Source: Lapillicoccus sp.
GTDB taxonomy: Bacteria > Actinomycetota > Actinomycetes > Actinomycetales > Dermatophilaceae
Direction of reading: 5' to 3'
DNA: 51,472 bases
NCBI RefSeq assembly: GCF_025353065.1
Contig: NZ_JANXRJ010000272.1
Coordinates: 1-51,472, forward strand
Position numbers and translations under genes: made by a program. Of the stretch, positions 1 to 11,117 are shown one piece after another. The notes under the pieces were generated by a model. The model had not been told where the DNA came from and did no database searches. It worked only from the letters and a program-made list of their open reading frames with translations. How positions within the stretch are numbered: position 1 is the first letter of the stretch; every line of letters begins with the position of its first letter.

Positions 1-16
1 GTGGTGTGCACACCAC
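1..16. repeat. Perfect 16-bp palindrome at the left edge
   Basis: GTGGTGTGCACACCAC is its own reverse complement. It lies 54 bases beyond the stop of the minus-strand ABC-F gene, so it could end that transcript, but no run of U follows and the window edge hides the rest. A 15-bp direct repeat, CCACGACCTCGGCCG, sits at about 32-46 and 75-89 and duplicates the 3' end of that gene. Confidence 0.5.
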
Positions 17-69
17 GACCTCAGCGCCAGACCACGACCTCGGCCGGATGGGCGGTGGGTTGGCCAGGT

Positions 70-1890
70 TTAGCCCACGACCTCGGCCGCGGTCATCCAC
101 GCCAGCTCCAGCTGCTCGCGCTCGTCGACGAGGGCGCGCAACGTGTCGTTGAGGCGCAGGACGGCTGCGTGGTCCGCGGCCTTCTCGGCCATCTCGTGGT
201 GCAGCCGCTCCTCCTGGTCGGCCAGCTTGGTCAGCTGCCGCTCCAGTCGGCTCATCTCCTTGCGGGCCTCGCGCTGGTCCGCCGGGCTCGTCGTCGGGCC
301 TCCGGACCCACCTGCCCCCGAGCCCGAGCCCGAGCCCGAGCCCGCCGGCATACCGTCCCGGGCGGGGACGCTCTCGAGGAGCTGGAGGTACTGCGCGACC
401 CCGCCGGGGAGCTCGCGCACCTGGCCGTCGCCGAGGAGCGCGACCTGGCGGTCGGCCACGCGCTCGAGCAGGTAGCGGTCGTGGGAGACCACCAGCAACG
501 TGCCGGCCCAACCGTCCAGGACGTCCTCGAGCGAGGTCAGGGTCTCGATGTCGAGGTCGTTGGTCGGCTCGTCGAGGATGAGCACGTTGGGCTCGGACAT
601 GAGCAGCCGCAACAGCTGCAGCCGCCGCCGCTCGCCACCGGAGAGGTCGGAGACACGGGTCTGCTGCCGACCACCGCTGAAACCCAGCCGCTTGGCGAGC
701 GAGCTCGCGCTGACCTCCTTGTCGCCGAGCATGGTGAAGCTCTTGACGTCCTCGATGGCCTCGATGACCCTCCACGAGGCGAACTTCTCGAGCTCGCGCA
801 CCTCCTGGGTGAGGAAGGCGACCGCCACCGTCTTGCCGACCTTGCGCTGGCCGCCGGACAGGGGGACGTCGCCGGTGAAGGCGCGCAGCAGCGTCGACTT
901 GCCGGAGCCGTTGACCCCGACGATGCCGACCCGCTCGCCGGGGGCGAGGCGCCAGGTGACCCGGTCGAGGATGGGCCGGTCACCGAGCTCGACGGAGGCG
1001 TCGACGAGGTCGATGACGTCCTTGCCGAGCCGGGTCGTGGCGAAACGCACCAGCGAGACGTCGTCGCGCGCGGGCGGCTCGTCGGCGATGAGGTCGTTGG
1101 CCGCGTCGATCCGGAACTTGGGCTTGGTCGTGCGCGCCGGCGGTCCGCGACGGAGCCAGGCCAGCTCCTTGCGGAGCAGGTTGTCGCGGCGCTCGGAGGT
1201 CACGGCGGCCATCCGCTCGCGCTCGGCCTTCGCGAGGACGTATGCCGCGTAGCCGCCGTCGAAGGGCGACACCTGCCCCTCGACGACCTCCCACGTGAGG
1301 GTGGCGACCTCGTCGAGGAACCACCGGTCGTGAGTGATCGCCACGAGGGCGCTGTCCGGCCGGATCCGTTTGGTGACGAGGTGGTTCGCCAGCCAGGCGA
1401 CCCCCTCGACGTCGAGGTGGTTGGTGGGTTCGTCGAGCAGGAGCACGTCGGGGTCGGCGACGAGCAGCGCCGCCAGACCGAGCCGCCGCCGCTCCCCACC
1501 CGACATCGGCCCGACGACCGCCCCGAGGCCCCCGACGGACCGGGCGTCGATCCCGCCGAGCAACCCGGTCAGCACGTCGCGCACCCGAGGGTCGCCGGCC
1601 CAGACGTGCTCCGGGAGGTCGCCCAGCACTGCTTCGTGCACGGTATGCGTCGGGTCCAGCAGGTCGACCTGGGAGAGCATCCCGACGGTGACCGACCCGC
1701 CCCGGGTCACGCGCCCCTCGTCCAGCACCTGCTGGCCGGCGATGACCCGCATCAGGGTCGACTTGCCGCCGCCGTTGCGGCCGACGACCCCGATCCGCTG
1801 CCCGGTGTTGACGCCGGTGGAGACCTCGTCGAGAACGTGGGTCGTTCCGAAGACCAGCGAGGCCCGTTCCAGGGCAACAAGATTCGCCAT
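70..1890 (-). CDS. ABC-F family ATP-binding protein (Uup/EttA-like)
   Basis: A 606-residue cytoplasmic ATPase with two ABC domains and no membrane segment, as in the ABC-F proteins that act on ribosomes. Domain 1 shows Walker A GRNGGGKST near residue 38, signature SGGERRR and Walker B LLLDEPTNHLD. Domain 2 repeats these as GVNGSGKST, LSGGERRR and LILDEPTNDLD. A Gly-Ser linker near residue 520 leads to a charged helical C-terminus that looks like the coiled coil of Uup. The ATG shares one base with the ispE stop (TGATG), so translation is probably coupled. Domain layout favours a Uup-like housekeeping factor over an antibiotic-resistance ABC-F, but the exact subgroup is not decided by the sequence alone. 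Confidence 0.93.
   Translation of the reverse strand: MANLVALERASLVFGTTHVLDEVSTGVNTGQRIGVVGRNGGGKSTLMRVIAGQQVLDEGRVTRGGSVTVGMLSQVDLLDPTHTVHEAVLGDLPEHVWAGDPRVRDVLTGLLGGIDARSVGGLGAVVGPMSGGERRRLGLAALLVADPDVLLLDEPTNHLDVEGVAWLANHLVTKRIRPDSALVAITHDRWFLDEVATLTWEVVEGQVSPFDGGYAAYVLAKAERERMAAVTSERRDNLLRKELAWLRRGPPARTTKPKFRIDAANDLIADEPPARDDVSLVRFATTRLGKDVIDLVDASVELGDRPILDRVTWRLAPGERVGIVGVNGSGKSTLLRAFTGDVPLSGGQRKVGKTVAVAFLTQEVRELEKFASWRVIEAIEDVKSFTMLGDKEVSASSLAKRLGFSGGRQQTRVSDLSGGERRRLQLLRLLMSEPNVLILDEPTNDLDIETLTSLEDVLDGWAGTLLVVSHDRYLLERVADRQVALLGDGQVRELPGGVAQYLQLLESVPARDGMPAGSGSGSGSGAGGSGGPTTSPADQREARKEMSRLERQLTKLADQEERLHHEMAEKAADHAAVLRLNDTLRALVDEREQLELAWMTAAEVVG
317..340. repeat. Hexanucleotide microsatellite inside the ABC-F gene
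   Basis: Four perfect CCCGAG units encode the Gly-Ser linker between the second ABC domain and the C-terminal coiled coil. Gain or loss of a unit keeps the frame and changes only linker length. Confidence 0.75.
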
Positions 1891-2825
1891 CAGACCCGCG
1901 TCGGTCCGGGGACGACCTGGGCGCCGTGCACCGGTGCCTTGGCGCGCCGGACGTCACCGGCGACCCCTGACGCGGTCAGGGACACGCAGAGGTCGAGGGC
2001 CGCCTCCGGAGAGGCGGTGAGGAACGCGACCGTCGGCCCGGACCCGGAGACCAGACCTCCGAGGGCTCCGTACTCGACCCCGGCCTCGAGCACCTCGGCG
2101 AGGCCCGGCTGCAACGACAGGGCCGCCGGCTGGAGGTCGTTGTGCAACGCCCGTCCGAGCGCCTGCGGGTCACCGGAGCGGAGCGCGGTCATCACCTCGG
2201 GCGACGGGGTGGGGGCCGGGACCCGGCGGCCGGCGCGCAGCCGGTCGCACTCGGCATACACCTCCGGGGTGGAGAGGCCGGTCTCGCTGAGCGCGAACAC
2301 CCAGTGGTAGCTGCCGCGGGCGAGCACCGGGGCGAGCTGCTCGCCGCGCCCGGACCCCATGGCGATGCCGCCGGACAGGGCGAAGGGGACGTCGCTCCCG
2401 AGCTGTCCCGCGAGGTCGGCCAGCTCGTCGCGGCTCATCCCCGCCGACCACAGGTGGTCGCAGGCCACGAGCGCGGCGGCCGCGTCGGCCGACCCACCCG
2501 CCATGCCCCCGGCGACCGGGATGTCCTTGTGCAGGTGCAGCGAGACGGGATCGTGGACGCCGACCTCCTCGGCGAGCGTGCGGGCGGCCAGCAGGGCGAG
2601 GTTGGTGTCGTCGGTGGGGACGCCGGCCGAGCAGGGCCCGCCGACGGTGACCCGCCACGTGTCGGACGTCGTGACCGTGACCTCGTCGTGGAGACCCACG
2701 GCCATGAAGACGGTCGACAGCTCGTGGTAGCCGTCGGGGCGGACCGGCCCGACGCGCAGGTCGAGGTTGACCTTCGCCGGGACACGCACCGTGACCGAAC
2801 CGGGCGACTGGTCTGCGGTGGTCAC
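1890..2825 (-). CDS. ispE: 4-diphosphocytidyl-2-C-methyl-D-erythritol kinase
   Basis: A GHMP kinase of 311 residues that phosphorylates the 2-hydroxyl of CDP-methylerythritol in the MEP pathway to isopentenyl diphosphate. The N-terminus carries the KVNLDL substrate motif, the glycine-rich ATP loop is PVAGGMAGGSADAAAAL near residue 100, and the C-terminal GHMP motif is VSGSGPTV near residue 270. The GTG start follows the rsmA stop by nine bases with a GGTGAGG ribosome site in the gap. The order rsmA-ispE-ABC-F is conserved in Actinobacteria. The isoprenoid precursors made here could also feed the prenylated lipid cluster at 43-47 kb, which has its own IPP isomerase. Confidence 0.96.
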   Translation of the reverse strand: MTTADQSPGSVTVRVPAKVNLDLRVGPVRPDGYHELSTVFMAVGLHDEVTVTTSDTWRVTVGGPCSAGVPTDDTNLALLAARTLAEEVGVHDPVSLHLHKDIPVAGGMAGGSADAAAALVACDHLWSAGMSRDELADLAGQLGSDVPFALSGGIAMGSGRGEQLAPVLARGSYHWVFALSETGLSTPEVYAECDRLRAGRRVPAPTPSPEVMTALRSGDPQALGRALHNDLQPAALSLQPGLAEVLEAGVEYGALGGLVSGSGPTVAFLTASPEAALDLCVSLTASGVAGDVRRAKAPVHGAQVVPGPTRV

Positions 2826-2834
2826 GTCCTCACC

Positions 2835-3752
2835 CTAACCATTCGGGACCACGGCTCCGGGCCCGCCATCGGAACGAGGACGCGCGGCAGCGATCGCGGC
2901 GAACGCGATGATGTCGAGCTGCTCGCCCCGGGTGCGCGGGTCGATGCCGGCTGCGCGCAGGGCGACCTCGGCCGCCTCGGCGGAACCCGCCCAGGGGGCC
3001 AGCGCCGCGCGCAGGGTCTTGCGTCGCTGCGCGAAGGCGGCGTCGATGCAGGCGAAGACCTCGGTGCGGGTCGCCGTCGTCGGCGGAGCCGCCCGCCGGA
3101 CGAGGGCCACGAGCCCCGAGTCGACGTTGGGGACCGGCCAGAACACGCTGCGGGGCACGGTCCCCGCGAGCCGCACGTCGGCATACCAGGCGGCCTTGAG
3201 GCTCGGCACGCCGTAGGTCTTGCTGCCGGGCGGGGCCGCGAGCCGCTCGGCGACCTCGAGCTGCACCATGACCAGCGTCCGCTCGAGGCTCGGGAAGCGC
3301 TCGAGGAACGACAGCACGACGGGCACGGAGATGTTGTAGGGCAGGTTGGCCACGAGCGCCGTCGGCTGCGGGTCGTCGAGCGCGGACAGCTGCAGGGCGT
3401 CGGCGAGAACGACGCGGAGGCGGGCGGCCGACGCGGGCTGGCGGGCGGCGACGGTGGACGCCAACGCCGCGGCGAGCACCGGGTCGATCTCGACCGCCAC
3501 GACCTCGGCGACCTCGGGCAGCAGGGCGAGGGTCAGTGACCCGAGCCCGGGCCCGACCTCGACGACGACGTCGTCCGGGCCGACCCCCGCGAGCCGCACG
3601 ATGCGGCGCACGGTGTTGGCGTCGACGACGAAGTTCTGACCCCACTTCTTCGTGGGGCGGATCCCCAGGCGGGTGGCGAGCTCCCGGACCAGGCCGGCCG
3701 TGAGCAGGCTCCGGCGGTCAGGGGCGACGTCGCCCGCCTCGTCCCCGCCCAT
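2835..3752 (-). CDS. rsmA: 16S rRNA (adenine(1518)-N(6)/adenine(1519)-N(6))-dimethyltransferase
   Basis: RsmA/KsgA of 305 residues, which dimethylates two adjacent adenines in the 3' terminal hairpin of 16S rRNA during small-subunit maturation. It opens with the family pattern KKWGQNF near residue 36, has the SAM-binding motif [11 protein letters not shown] near residue 65 and the N6-adenine motif NLPYNIS near residue 140. The ATG is preceded by GGTGAGG. It is the middle gene of the rpfB-rsmA-ispE run on the minus strand. A 46-bp hairpin lies between it and the upstream rpfB, so it probably has its own promoter or depends on read-through. Confidence 0.96.
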   Translation of the reverse strand: MGGDEAGDVAPDRRSLLTAGLVRELATRLGIRPTKKWGQNFVVDANTVRRIVRLAGVGPDDVVVEVGPGLGSLTLALLPEVAEVVAVEIDPVLAAALASTVAARQPASAARLRVVLADALQLSALDDPQPTALVANLPYNISVPVVLSFLERFPSLERTLVMVQLEVAERLAAPPGSKTYGVPSLKAAWYADVRLAGTVPRSVFWPVPNVDSGLVALVRRAAPPTTATRTEVFACIDAAFAQRRKTLRAALAPWAGSAEAAEVALRAAGIDPRTRGEQLDIIAFAAIAAARPRSDGGPGAVVPNG

Positions 3753-3785
3753 GCGGCCTCACCCTACGGGGTGGCCGGACAGCCG

Positions 3786-3831
3786 GACGTCCGCGCCGAC
3801 GGCATACCGGTATGCCGTTGACGCGGACGTC
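3786..3831. terminator. 46-bp near-perfect hairpin after rpfB (44-bp repeat family, copy 1)
   Basis: Two 23-bp arms meet with no loop and differ at two positions. The outer part reads GACGTCCGCG and CGCGGACGTC, and the centre is GGCATACC followed by GGTATGCC. It starts 37 bases past the rpfB stop on the minus strand, the position expected of a terminator, although there is no U-tract. Copies of the same 44-bp family are at 17839-17882 and 24377-24420. Confidence 0.7.
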
Positions 3832-3867
3832 GGGTCGGGCTGGGGTCGCGCTGGTGTCGGGCTCGGG

Positions 3868-5270
<1,403 letters not shown>

Positions 5271-5315
5271 CACAAGTCCGGTACGCACCGCCTCACCTCC
5301 CGCTCAGCCGTGGCA

Positions 5316-5338
5316 GTGTCCTGCCGCGACAGGAACAC
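5316..5338 (-). terminator. Hairpin after the tatD gene
   Basis: On the minus strand GTGTTCCTG pairs with CAGGACAC around a TCGCGG loop with one bulged base, 14 bases past the tatD stop. No U-tract follows. Confidence 0.5.
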
Positions 5339-5351
5339 GCTAATCCGGCTG

Positions 5352-6233
5352 TTAGCCCTCGCGTGTGGGCGGGATCGGCTGGGCCCAGGAGCCGTAGACG
5401 CGCTCGGAGTTGGCCGCGAGCGCCGCGCAGAGGGTGGGCACATCGAGGGTGAGGACCCCGGCCATCGCGCGGACGGTGAGCGGGATGAGGTAGGACGCGT
5501 TGGTGGCGCCGCGGTGGGGGGTCGGCGTCAGGTAGGGGGCGTCGGTCTCGACGAGCAGGTTGGCCGTGGGGGTGACCGCGAGGGCGTCCCTCAGGGTCTT
5601 GGCGTTCTTGAACGTCACGGTGCCGGAGAACGACAGCATCAGCCCCCGCTCGACCGCGACGCGGGCCATCGCCACGTCGCCGGAGTAGCAGTGCAGCACC
5701 GTGTGCTCGGGCGCCCCCTCCTCCGCCAGGATGCGCAGCACGTCGTCGTGGGCGTCGCGGTCATGGATCTGCAGCGCCTTGCCGGTGCGCTTGGCGAGGT
5801 CGATGTGCCAGCGCAGGGCCTCCTGCTGAGCCGGTATGCCGTCCGGTCCGGTCCGGAAGTAGTCGAGACCGGTCTCGCCGATGACCCGCACCCGGGGGTG
5901 CCCGGCCAGCTGCTCGATCTCGGCGAGCTGCTCGTCGAGCTGCCCGGAGGCGGCCAGACCGGGAATCTCGTTGGGGTGCAACGCCACTCCGCCGAGCAGC
6001 TGGGGGTGGAGGTCGACCTGCTCCACCGTGAACCGGGCGCCGGACAGGTCGCACCCGATCTGGACGAGGCGGGTGACGCCCACCGCCGACGCCGCCGCGA
6101 TGGCGGCCCCGACCTCTGTCGAGACCTCGCCGTCTCGGGCGATGTCGAGGTGGACGTGGTTGTCGACGACGGCGATCGGCAGGGGGTCGGGCGCCGCGGG
6201 CCGCTCGCCCCGTGCCGACCGGGACGCGGTCAC
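5352..6233 (-). CDS. tatD: TatD family metal-dependent hydrolase (DNase)
   Basis: A 293-residue TIM-barrel amidohydrolase relative. The metal-binding HxH is at His26 and His28 (VDNHVHLD), the central Glu lies in [10 protein letters not shown], the later His residues in [10 protein letters not shown] and LHCYSGD, and the terminal Asp in [11 protein letters not shown], so all usual ligands are present. TatD proteins are magnesium-dependent 3'-5' exonucleases in the cases tested. The GTG start overlaps the metG stop as GTGA, giving tight coupling; an in-frame start further upstream would lie inside metG and adds only low-complexity Arg-rich sequence. The metG-tatD-rpfB order is conserved in Actinobacteria. 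Confidence 0.94.
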   Translation of the reverse strand: MTASRSARGERPAAPDPLPIAVVDNHVHLDIARDGEVSTEVGAAIAAASAVGVTRLVQIGCDLSGARFTVEQVDLHPQLLGGVALHPNEIPGLAASGQLDEQLAEIEQLAGHPRVRVIGETGLDYFRTGPDGIPAQQEALRWHIDLAKRTGKALQIHDRDAHDDVLRILAEEGAPEHTVLHCYSGDVAMARVAVERGLMLSFSGTVTFKNAKTLRDALAVTPTANLLVETDAPYLTPTPHRGATNASYLIPLTVRAMAGVLTLDVPTLCAALAANSERVYGSWAQPIPPTREG

Positions 6234-8032
6234 GCGCTCTCGTCCTGCAGTCGGGCGAGCTCGTCGTCGACGACGGACGGGTCGAACTTCGTGAAGACCG
6301 GGCTCGGCGTGGCGATCGGGGTGCCGACGACGACGGGCCGCGACCCCCACGCCGGTGTCGCCGAGTAGTCGCCGGTGATCACGGGGTATCCCGGACCGCC
6401 GTCGAGGTCGTCGACCTCCTCGAGCCGCGGCATCGGGACGAGGTCGCCCTCGCCGCCGAGCACCCGGTGGATCGCGTTGGCGCTGTGCGGGAGGAACGGC
6501 GACATCATCGTGTTGAGATCGCTCACGGCCTGGACGAGGACGTGGAGGATGGTGCCGAGCCGCTCGCGCTCGTCGTCGCGCTTGAGCCGGAAGGGCTCGG
6601 TCCTCGAGACGTAGGCGTTGGCCTCACCGACGATCCGCATCACCTCGGCGGTGGCCGCCCGGACCCGCTGACGTTCGAGCAGTCCTCCGACAGTAGCGAA
6701 TCCGTTGCTGACCGCGGCCAGCAGCTCCTCGTCGACGGCCTCGAGCGGACCTGCGGCAGGGATCTCGCCGAAGGACTTGTGGGTCATCGTCGCGACGCGG
6801 TTCACGAGGTTGCCCCAGCCGGCGACGAGCTCGGAGTTGTTGCGCTGGACGAACTCGGCCCAGGTGAACTCCGCATCCTGGGTCTCCGGGCCGGCGGCGC
6901 AGATGAAGTACCGGAGAGGGTCCGGGCCGTAGCGGTCGAGGACGTCGCGCACGTAGACGACGTGGCCGCGCGAGCTGGAGAACTGCTGGTCGCCCATCGT
7001 GAGGTACTGCGAGGCGACGACCTCGGTCGGGAGGTTGAGCACGCCGTAGACGCCGGGCTCCCCTCCGCGGTCACCTTTCCCGGCATACGCGAGGAGCTCG
7101 GCCGGCCACACCTGGGTGTGGAACGTGATGTTGTCCTTGCCCTGGAAGTAGTAGGACGTCGCCTCGGGGTCGTTCCACCACTCGCGCCAGCGCTCGGGCT
7201 CACCGACGCGGCGGGCCCACTCGATGGACGCCGAGAGGTAACCGACGACGGCGTCGAACCAGACGTAGAACCGCTTCGTCGGCTGGTCGCGCCAGCCGTC
7301 GATCGGGACGGGGATGCCCCAGTCGAGGTCGCGCGTCATCGCGCGCGGACGGACGTCGTCGAGGAGGTTCTTGGAGAAGTTGAGGACCGACGGGCGCCAG
7401 GTGCCGGTGGCCTCGCGCTCGGCGAGCCACTCCCGGATCGCTCCCGAGAGGGCCGGGAGGTCGAGGAAGAAGTGCTGCGTCTCGACGAAGTCGGGGGTCT
7501 CGCCGTTGATCTTCGAGCGGGGGTCGATGAGCCGCGACGGCTCGATCTGGTTGCCGCAGTTGTCGCACTGGTCGCCGCGTGCTTCGGCGAATCCGCAGAT
7601 GTAGCAGATGCCCTCGATGTAGCGGTCGGGCAGCGTGCGCCCCGTCGACGGGCTGATCGCCACGAAGTCCGTCATCTCGATCATGTAGCCGTTGCGCCAG
7701 TCGCCGGTGAAGAGCTCCTGCGCCACGGCGTAGTGGTTCCGGGTCGTGGTGCGGGTGAAGAGGTCGTAGGCGAGGCCGAGGTCGGTGAGATCCTGCGCGA
7801 TGACCCGGTTGAACCGGTCGGCGAGCTCGCGCGGCGTCACCCCCTCCTTGTCGGCCTGGACGAGGATGGGCGTGCCGTGCTCGTCGGTGCCCGAGACCAT
7901 CAGCACGTCGTGACCGGCCATCCGCATGTAGCGGCTGAAGACGTCGGAGGGCACACCGAAACCGGCGACGTGGCCGATGTGGCGCGGGCCGTTGGCGTAG
8001 GGCCAGGCGACGGCGGACAGGACCTTGGTCAT
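6230..8032 (-). CDS. metG: Methionine--tRNA ligase
   Basis: Class I aminoacyl-tRNA synthetase of 600 residues that charges initiator and elongator tRNA with methionine. The HIGH box is HIGH at residues 18-21 in [11 protein letters not shown]. The KMSKS loop has the form FSSSRG, a variant also seen in other actinobacterial MetRS. A zinc knuckle is visible as CYICGF and CDNCGNQ near residues 150-165. There is no C-terminal tRNA-binding (EMAP-like) extension. ATG 8032 has AGGA eight bases upstream; a longer reading adds nine residues only. It heads the metG-tatD pair. Confidence 0.97.
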   Translation of the reverse strand: MTKVLSAVAWPYANGPRHIGHVAGFGVPSDVFSRYMRMAGHDVLMVSGTDEHGTPILVQADKEGVTPRELADRFNRVIAQDLTDLGLAYDLFTRTTTRNHYAVAQELFTGDWRNGYMIEMTDFVAISPSTGRTLPDRYIEGICYICGFAEARGDQCDNCGNQIEPSRLIDPRSKINGETPDFVETQHFFLDLPALSGAIREWLAEREATGTWRPSVLNFSKNLLDDVRPRAMTRDLDWGIPVPIDGWRDQPTKRFYVWFDAVVGYLSASIEWARRVGEPERWREWWNDPEATSYYFQGKDNITFHTQVWPAELLAYAGKGDRGGEPGVYGVLNLPTEVVASQYLTMGDQQFSSSRGHVVYVRDVLDRYGPDPLRYFICAAGPETQDAEFTWAEFVQRNNSELVAGWGNLVNRVATMTHKSFGEIPAAGPLEAVDEELLAAVSNGFATVGGLLERQRVRAATAEVMRIVGEANAYVSRTEPFRLKRDDERERLGTILHVLVQAVSDLNTMMSPFLPHSANAIHRVLGGEGDLVPMPRLEEVDDLDGGPGYPVITGDYSATPAWGSRPVVVGTPIATPSPVFTKFDPSVVDDELARLQDESA

Positions 8033-8155
8033 ATCGGCGATCCTATGGCGGGCGGCCAAGGTGTTGTGGCACTGATGGTGCGGCCGAGGACGCTGCCCAC
8101 GGGCTTGACCCGAGAAGGGGGCGCTTCGCTCGAGAACCTTTCCCCCGCGGACCTG

Positions 8156-8182
8156 CCCTTTATCGGGTGACCCGACAAAGGG
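8156..8182 (-). terminator. Terminator hairpin after the PH-domain operon
   Basis: CCCTTTATCGGG and CCCGACAAAGGG form a 12-bp stem with one mismatch around a TGA loop, 45 bases past the stop of the minus-strand PH-domain gene and before metG. Confidence 0.65.
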
Positions 8183-8226
8183 ACACGAGGCGCGTCGGGG
8201 CCACCGCGATCCTCGAGGCCCGGCAC

Positions 8227-9882
8227 CTACCGGGCGGCGAACTGGCCGAAGAGCCCGGGGTCGATCTCGCGGACGAGCGCCAGCCCGGCGTCGAGCGGGA
8301 CGTCGTAGGCGACGTAGCTCTGCTTGCCGGCCGCCGTCGTCGCGACCACGTGCGCGAGCCCGGCCCGGCGCTGGAAGAAGGACTGCTCGATCTTCCAGCC
8401 GATGATGCCGTCACGCTGGAGGACGTCCCGCCGGCGGACGAAGGTGCCTTGGCGCACGACGAGGTGGCGGGCCGTGAGGTGGTGTCCGAGACCGGCATAC
8501 CGGTCGGCGGCGAGGAAGGGCGAGACGACGAGCGGGACCAGGCACACGACCCCGACCCAGGCGGGGAGGTCGACGGTGCGGATGAGGACCCAGGCCGCGG
8601 CGGCGAGGACCAGCGCCGGGACCACCGCTCGGGTGAACCGGCGCCGGCGAGCGGCGGGTCCGTGCGGCGTGAGGTCGGCGTGGAGCGCCTCGTCGTCGTC
8701 GAGGACGGCGGCGGCGACCCGGTCGACGACGGTGCGCGGGGCCGAGGGCACGAGCCAGGCGCTGCCTCGCTCCTGCTCCTTCTTGGTCAGTCCGGTGGTG
8801 ATCGCGTGCAGGCGGCCACCCCGGGCGAGGCGCAGGCCGAACGGCTGCCCGACCTCGAGGCCACGCAGCCGCTTCTCCTCGATGCTCGTCTCGCGCGTCG
8901 TGGTCAGGCCGCGCGTGACGTGGAGCGTGCCGCCGCTGTGCCGGGTGAGGCGGAAGGCCCAGAACTGCAGCACGTAGCCGATGATCGCGAGCAGCGACAC
9001 CAGCACGGCGGCACCGACGAGGCCGACCAGGACGTCGATCCAGATCGGGTGCCGGGTCAGGGAGCTGACGGTGCTGCCGAGGTCGGCCTGCTGGAGGTAG
9101 CGCTGGAGGAACTGGTTGCCGAAGCCGAGGATGGCGAGGGCGGAGAACACCCCGGTCAGCGTCAGCGGCGCGAACCGCACCCACCGGGGGTCGAAGGTCA
9201 GGAGGACGGTCTCGGTCCCGGGGGTGTCCGGGCCGGACCAGACGGTGGTCGACCGCCCGTCGGCGTCCGTGGGGCCGGCCGGGGGAGGCGCCAACCCGTC
9301 GACCGGATCTCCTTGTGGCGCAGGCATGTCTGTGTCGTGCGTGGCCAGGACGACGTTGCGCCGGTGGATGAGCTCGTCGCGCAGGTGCCGCGCTTCGGGA
9401 AGGGCGAGGGCGTCGAGGACGAGGCGGTCCTTGCCCGTGCCCGCGGTGCCGATCTCGACCTTGGCCAGGCCGAGGATGCGGTGGAAGATCGGCGAGGTGA
9501 GGTCGACGGTGCGGACCCGGTCGGCCGGGGTGGCGATGACCCGCTTGTTGACCAGGCCCTTGCGCAGCTCGATCTGGCCGTTCTCGATGCGGAAGCGGGT
9601 CGTGAAGTAGCGCAGGAGGCCGAGCCCGATGACGGCGAGGAGGGCGGCATACTCCCAGTAGCCCCCGCTGTCGGAGGTGCGACCGAGGATGAAGACACCG
9701 GCAAGGGCCGGCAAGAAGCGGATGGCCTCCTGCACCGGGTGGATGAGCAGCATCCGGGGGTTGAGCCGGCGCCAGTCGGTCTCGACGTCGCGCAGCTCCG
9801 GCGGGGTGGCGTGGCCCGGCGGCGGGAGCGGCAGGAGCGGCGGCACAGCGGGCGGTCGGTCGCCGAGCCAGGGCTCGGTCAC
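8227..9882 (-). CDS. Membrane protein with repeated bacterial PH domains (YdbT-like)
   Basis: A 551-residue membrane protein made of repeated units, each a pair of transmembrane helices followed by a bPH_2 (DUF304) domain. Helical hairpins are visible near residues 50-85, 240-310 and 420-455, and the PH domains begin at [40 protein letters not shown] and [25 protein letters not shown]. This is the layout of Bacillus YdbT, whose partner YdbS corresponds to the next gene. The GTG start overlaps the upstream stop as GTGA. The role in Bacillus is linked to resistance to a bacteriocin; here the function is unknown and probably concerns the cell envelope. Confidence 0.88.
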   Translation of the reverse strand: MTEPWLGDRPPAVPPLLPLPPPGHATPPELRDVETDWRRLNPRMLLIHPVQEAIRFLPALAGVFILGRTSDSGGYWEYAALLAVIGLGLLRYFTTRFRIENGQIELRKGLVNKRVIATPADRVRTVDLTSPIFHRILGLAKVEIGTAGTGKDRLVLDALALPEARHLRDELIHRRNVVLATHDTDMPAPQGDPVDGLAPPPAGPTDADGRSTTVWSGPDTPGTETVLLTFDPRWVRFAPLTLTGVFSALAILGFGNQFLQRYLQQADLGSTVSSLTRHPIWIDVLVGLVGAAVLVSLLAIIGYVLQFWAFRLTRHSGGTLHVTRGLTTTRETSIEEKRLRGLEVGQPFGLRLARGGRLHAITTGLTKKEQERGSAWLVPSAPRTVVDRVAAAVLDDDEALHADLTPHGPAARRRRFTRAVVPALVLAAAAWVLIRTVDLPAWVGVVCLVPLVVSPFLAADRYAGLGHHLTARHLVVRQGTFVRRRDVLQRDGIIGWKIEQSFFQRRAGLAHVVATTAAGKQSYVAYDVPLDAGLALVREIDPGLFGQFAAR

Positions 9883-10421
9883 GTCGCGTCCCCGGGCTCG
9901 GCCACCGTGGCCGCTGTGAGCTCGTCGATCAGCCTGCGGGCGTCCTCGACGTCGAGCCCGTGGATCTTCAGGGGGCCGGCGGCGGACGCCGTCGTGACGG
10001 TCACGGTCGCGAGCCGGAACAGCTGGGAAACCGGCCCACGGGCCAGGTCGACGGTCTGGATGCGGCTGATAGGCGCGATCCGCCGCTCCTGGGCGATCCA
10101 GCCGGTTTGCGTATAGACCGCGGAAGGCGTTGCCTCCCAACGGTGCACGCGGTAGCGCCACTGCGGCATGACGACGAGGTAGACCGCGGTGAGCAGCAAC
10201 CAGATCACCCCCACCACGAGGTGCGGGGTGCGCGACCCGTCCTCGTCGATGAACCACCAGAGCACCTGGACGACGAGCAGGACGAGCGACTCGGCAGCCC
10301 CTGACAGGGCCCACATCAGGCGGGCGCGCGGGCTGACCTGGTGGGCCGGCTCGCGCAGCCGGCTCCGCGGCATACCGGCGGGCGGGCCTGCTCGGCTCGC
10401 AGCCCCTGTCTGCTCACTCAT
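9879..10421 (-). CDS. Single bacterial PH-domain membrane protein (YdbS-like)
   Basis: A 180-residue protein with two transmembrane helices (about residues 30-50 and 60-80) followed by one bPH_2 domain that starts around YRVHRWEATPSAVYTQTGWI and ends with GPLKIHGLDVEDARRLIDEL. It is the first gene of a two-gene operon with the YdbT-like protein, overlapping it by four bases. The ATG at 10421 is used here; a GTG nine bases upstream has GAGAGG better placed and cannot be excluded. It lies divergent from the SRPBCC gene across 120 bases. Confidence 0.87.
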   Translation of the reverse strand: MSEQTGAASRAGPPAGMPRSRLREPAHQVSPRARLMWALSGAAESLVLLVVQVLWWFIDEDGSRTPHLVVGVIWLLLTAVYLVVMPQWRYRVHRWEATPSAVYTQTGWIAQERRIAPISRIQTVDLARGPVSQLFRLATVTVTTASAAGPLKIHGLDVEDARRLIDELTAATVAEPGDAT

Positions 10422-10541
10422 GCCGACCACCGCCACCTCTCGTCCACCCCTGACGCGAGGCCGCGCCCGTGCACCCACCGTATGCGAAATCTCACGGGGG
10501 GAGGGGTCGGCCGTTCTCGGCGCCGCTGGTTGGATGGTCGG

Positions 10542-11006
10542 ATGTCCGATCTTCGGGAGACACGCCACGTGGCCGCCTCCCCCACCGCCGTCTACGACCT
10601 CGTTGCCGACCTGCCGCGAATGGGTGAGTGGTCGCCGGAGTGCGAGCGCGTCCAGTGGCGCGGTGGTGCGACCGGCGCCGTGAAGGGCGCCAAGTTCATC
10701 GGCTGGAACCGCGCCGGCGCCGTGCGGTGGTTCACCTACGGCGAGGTGGTGGCGGCAGACCGCGGTCGCAACCTCGCCTTCGAGGTCACTGTGGGGCCGG
10801 TCAAGGTGGCGCGGTGGGAGTACTTCATCGTGCCCGACGACGAGGGCCTCGACTGCACGATCATCGAGGAGTGGACCGACCGCCGGGGCCAGTTCGGCGG
10901 GCTGATGGACCGCGCGCTCGGGACGCGGCGCAAGCTCAACGCCGCGGGCATCAGCGCCACGCTCGACGCCCTGAAGCGGGCGGCGGAGAGCGAGCGGGTC
11001 GCCTGA
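10542..11006 (+). CDS. SRPBCC family protein
   Basis: A 154-residue START/Bet v1-fold protein. The N-terminus has the polyketide-cyclase-like pattern RHVAASPTAVYDLVADLPRMGEWSPE, followed by antiparallel strands and a C-terminal long helix (RKLNAAGISATLDALKRAAE). Such domains bind a hydrophobic ligand in a cavity; no catalytic residue can be assigned. It stands alone on the plus strand, divergent from the PH-domain operon and convergent with rsmI. The ATG at 10542 begins the domain exactly; there is no strong ribosome site before it. Confidence 0.85.
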   Translation: MSDLRETRHVAASPTAVYDLVADLPRMGEWSPECERVQWRGGATGAVKGAKFIGWNRAGAVRWFTYGEVVAADRGRNLAFEVTVGPVKVARWEYFIVPDDEGLDCTIIEEWTDRRGQFGGLMDRALGTRRKLNAAGISATLDALKRAAESERVA

Positions 11007-11022
11007 CGCCGCGGTTCTCCCT

Positions 11023-11096
11023 CTCGGCGCTCCGAGGTGAAACAGGGGCCCAGGGAGCGCGGTTCCACCTCCGGCGTCCCCCACGACTTCGCCGAG
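11023..11096. terminator. Nested inverted repeats between convergent genes
   Basis: CTCGGCG (11023-11029) is the exact complement of CGCCGAG (11090-11096), and inside it TCCGAGGTG pairs imperfectly with CCACCTCCGG. It lies between the convergent SRPBCC gene and rsmI and may terminate both. Confidence 0.45.
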
Positions 11097-11117
11097 CTAA
11101 TAGCGCGCGGGCCCGGC

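Noticed and set aside
1..2310. Very long plus-strand open frame opposite the ABC-F and ispE genes
   Set aside because: It is antisense to two well-supported genes, has a Gly/Arg/Asp-rich composition with no domain, and arises from the high GC content. The same applies to other long antisense frames, for example over the metG, PH-domain and Opp regions.
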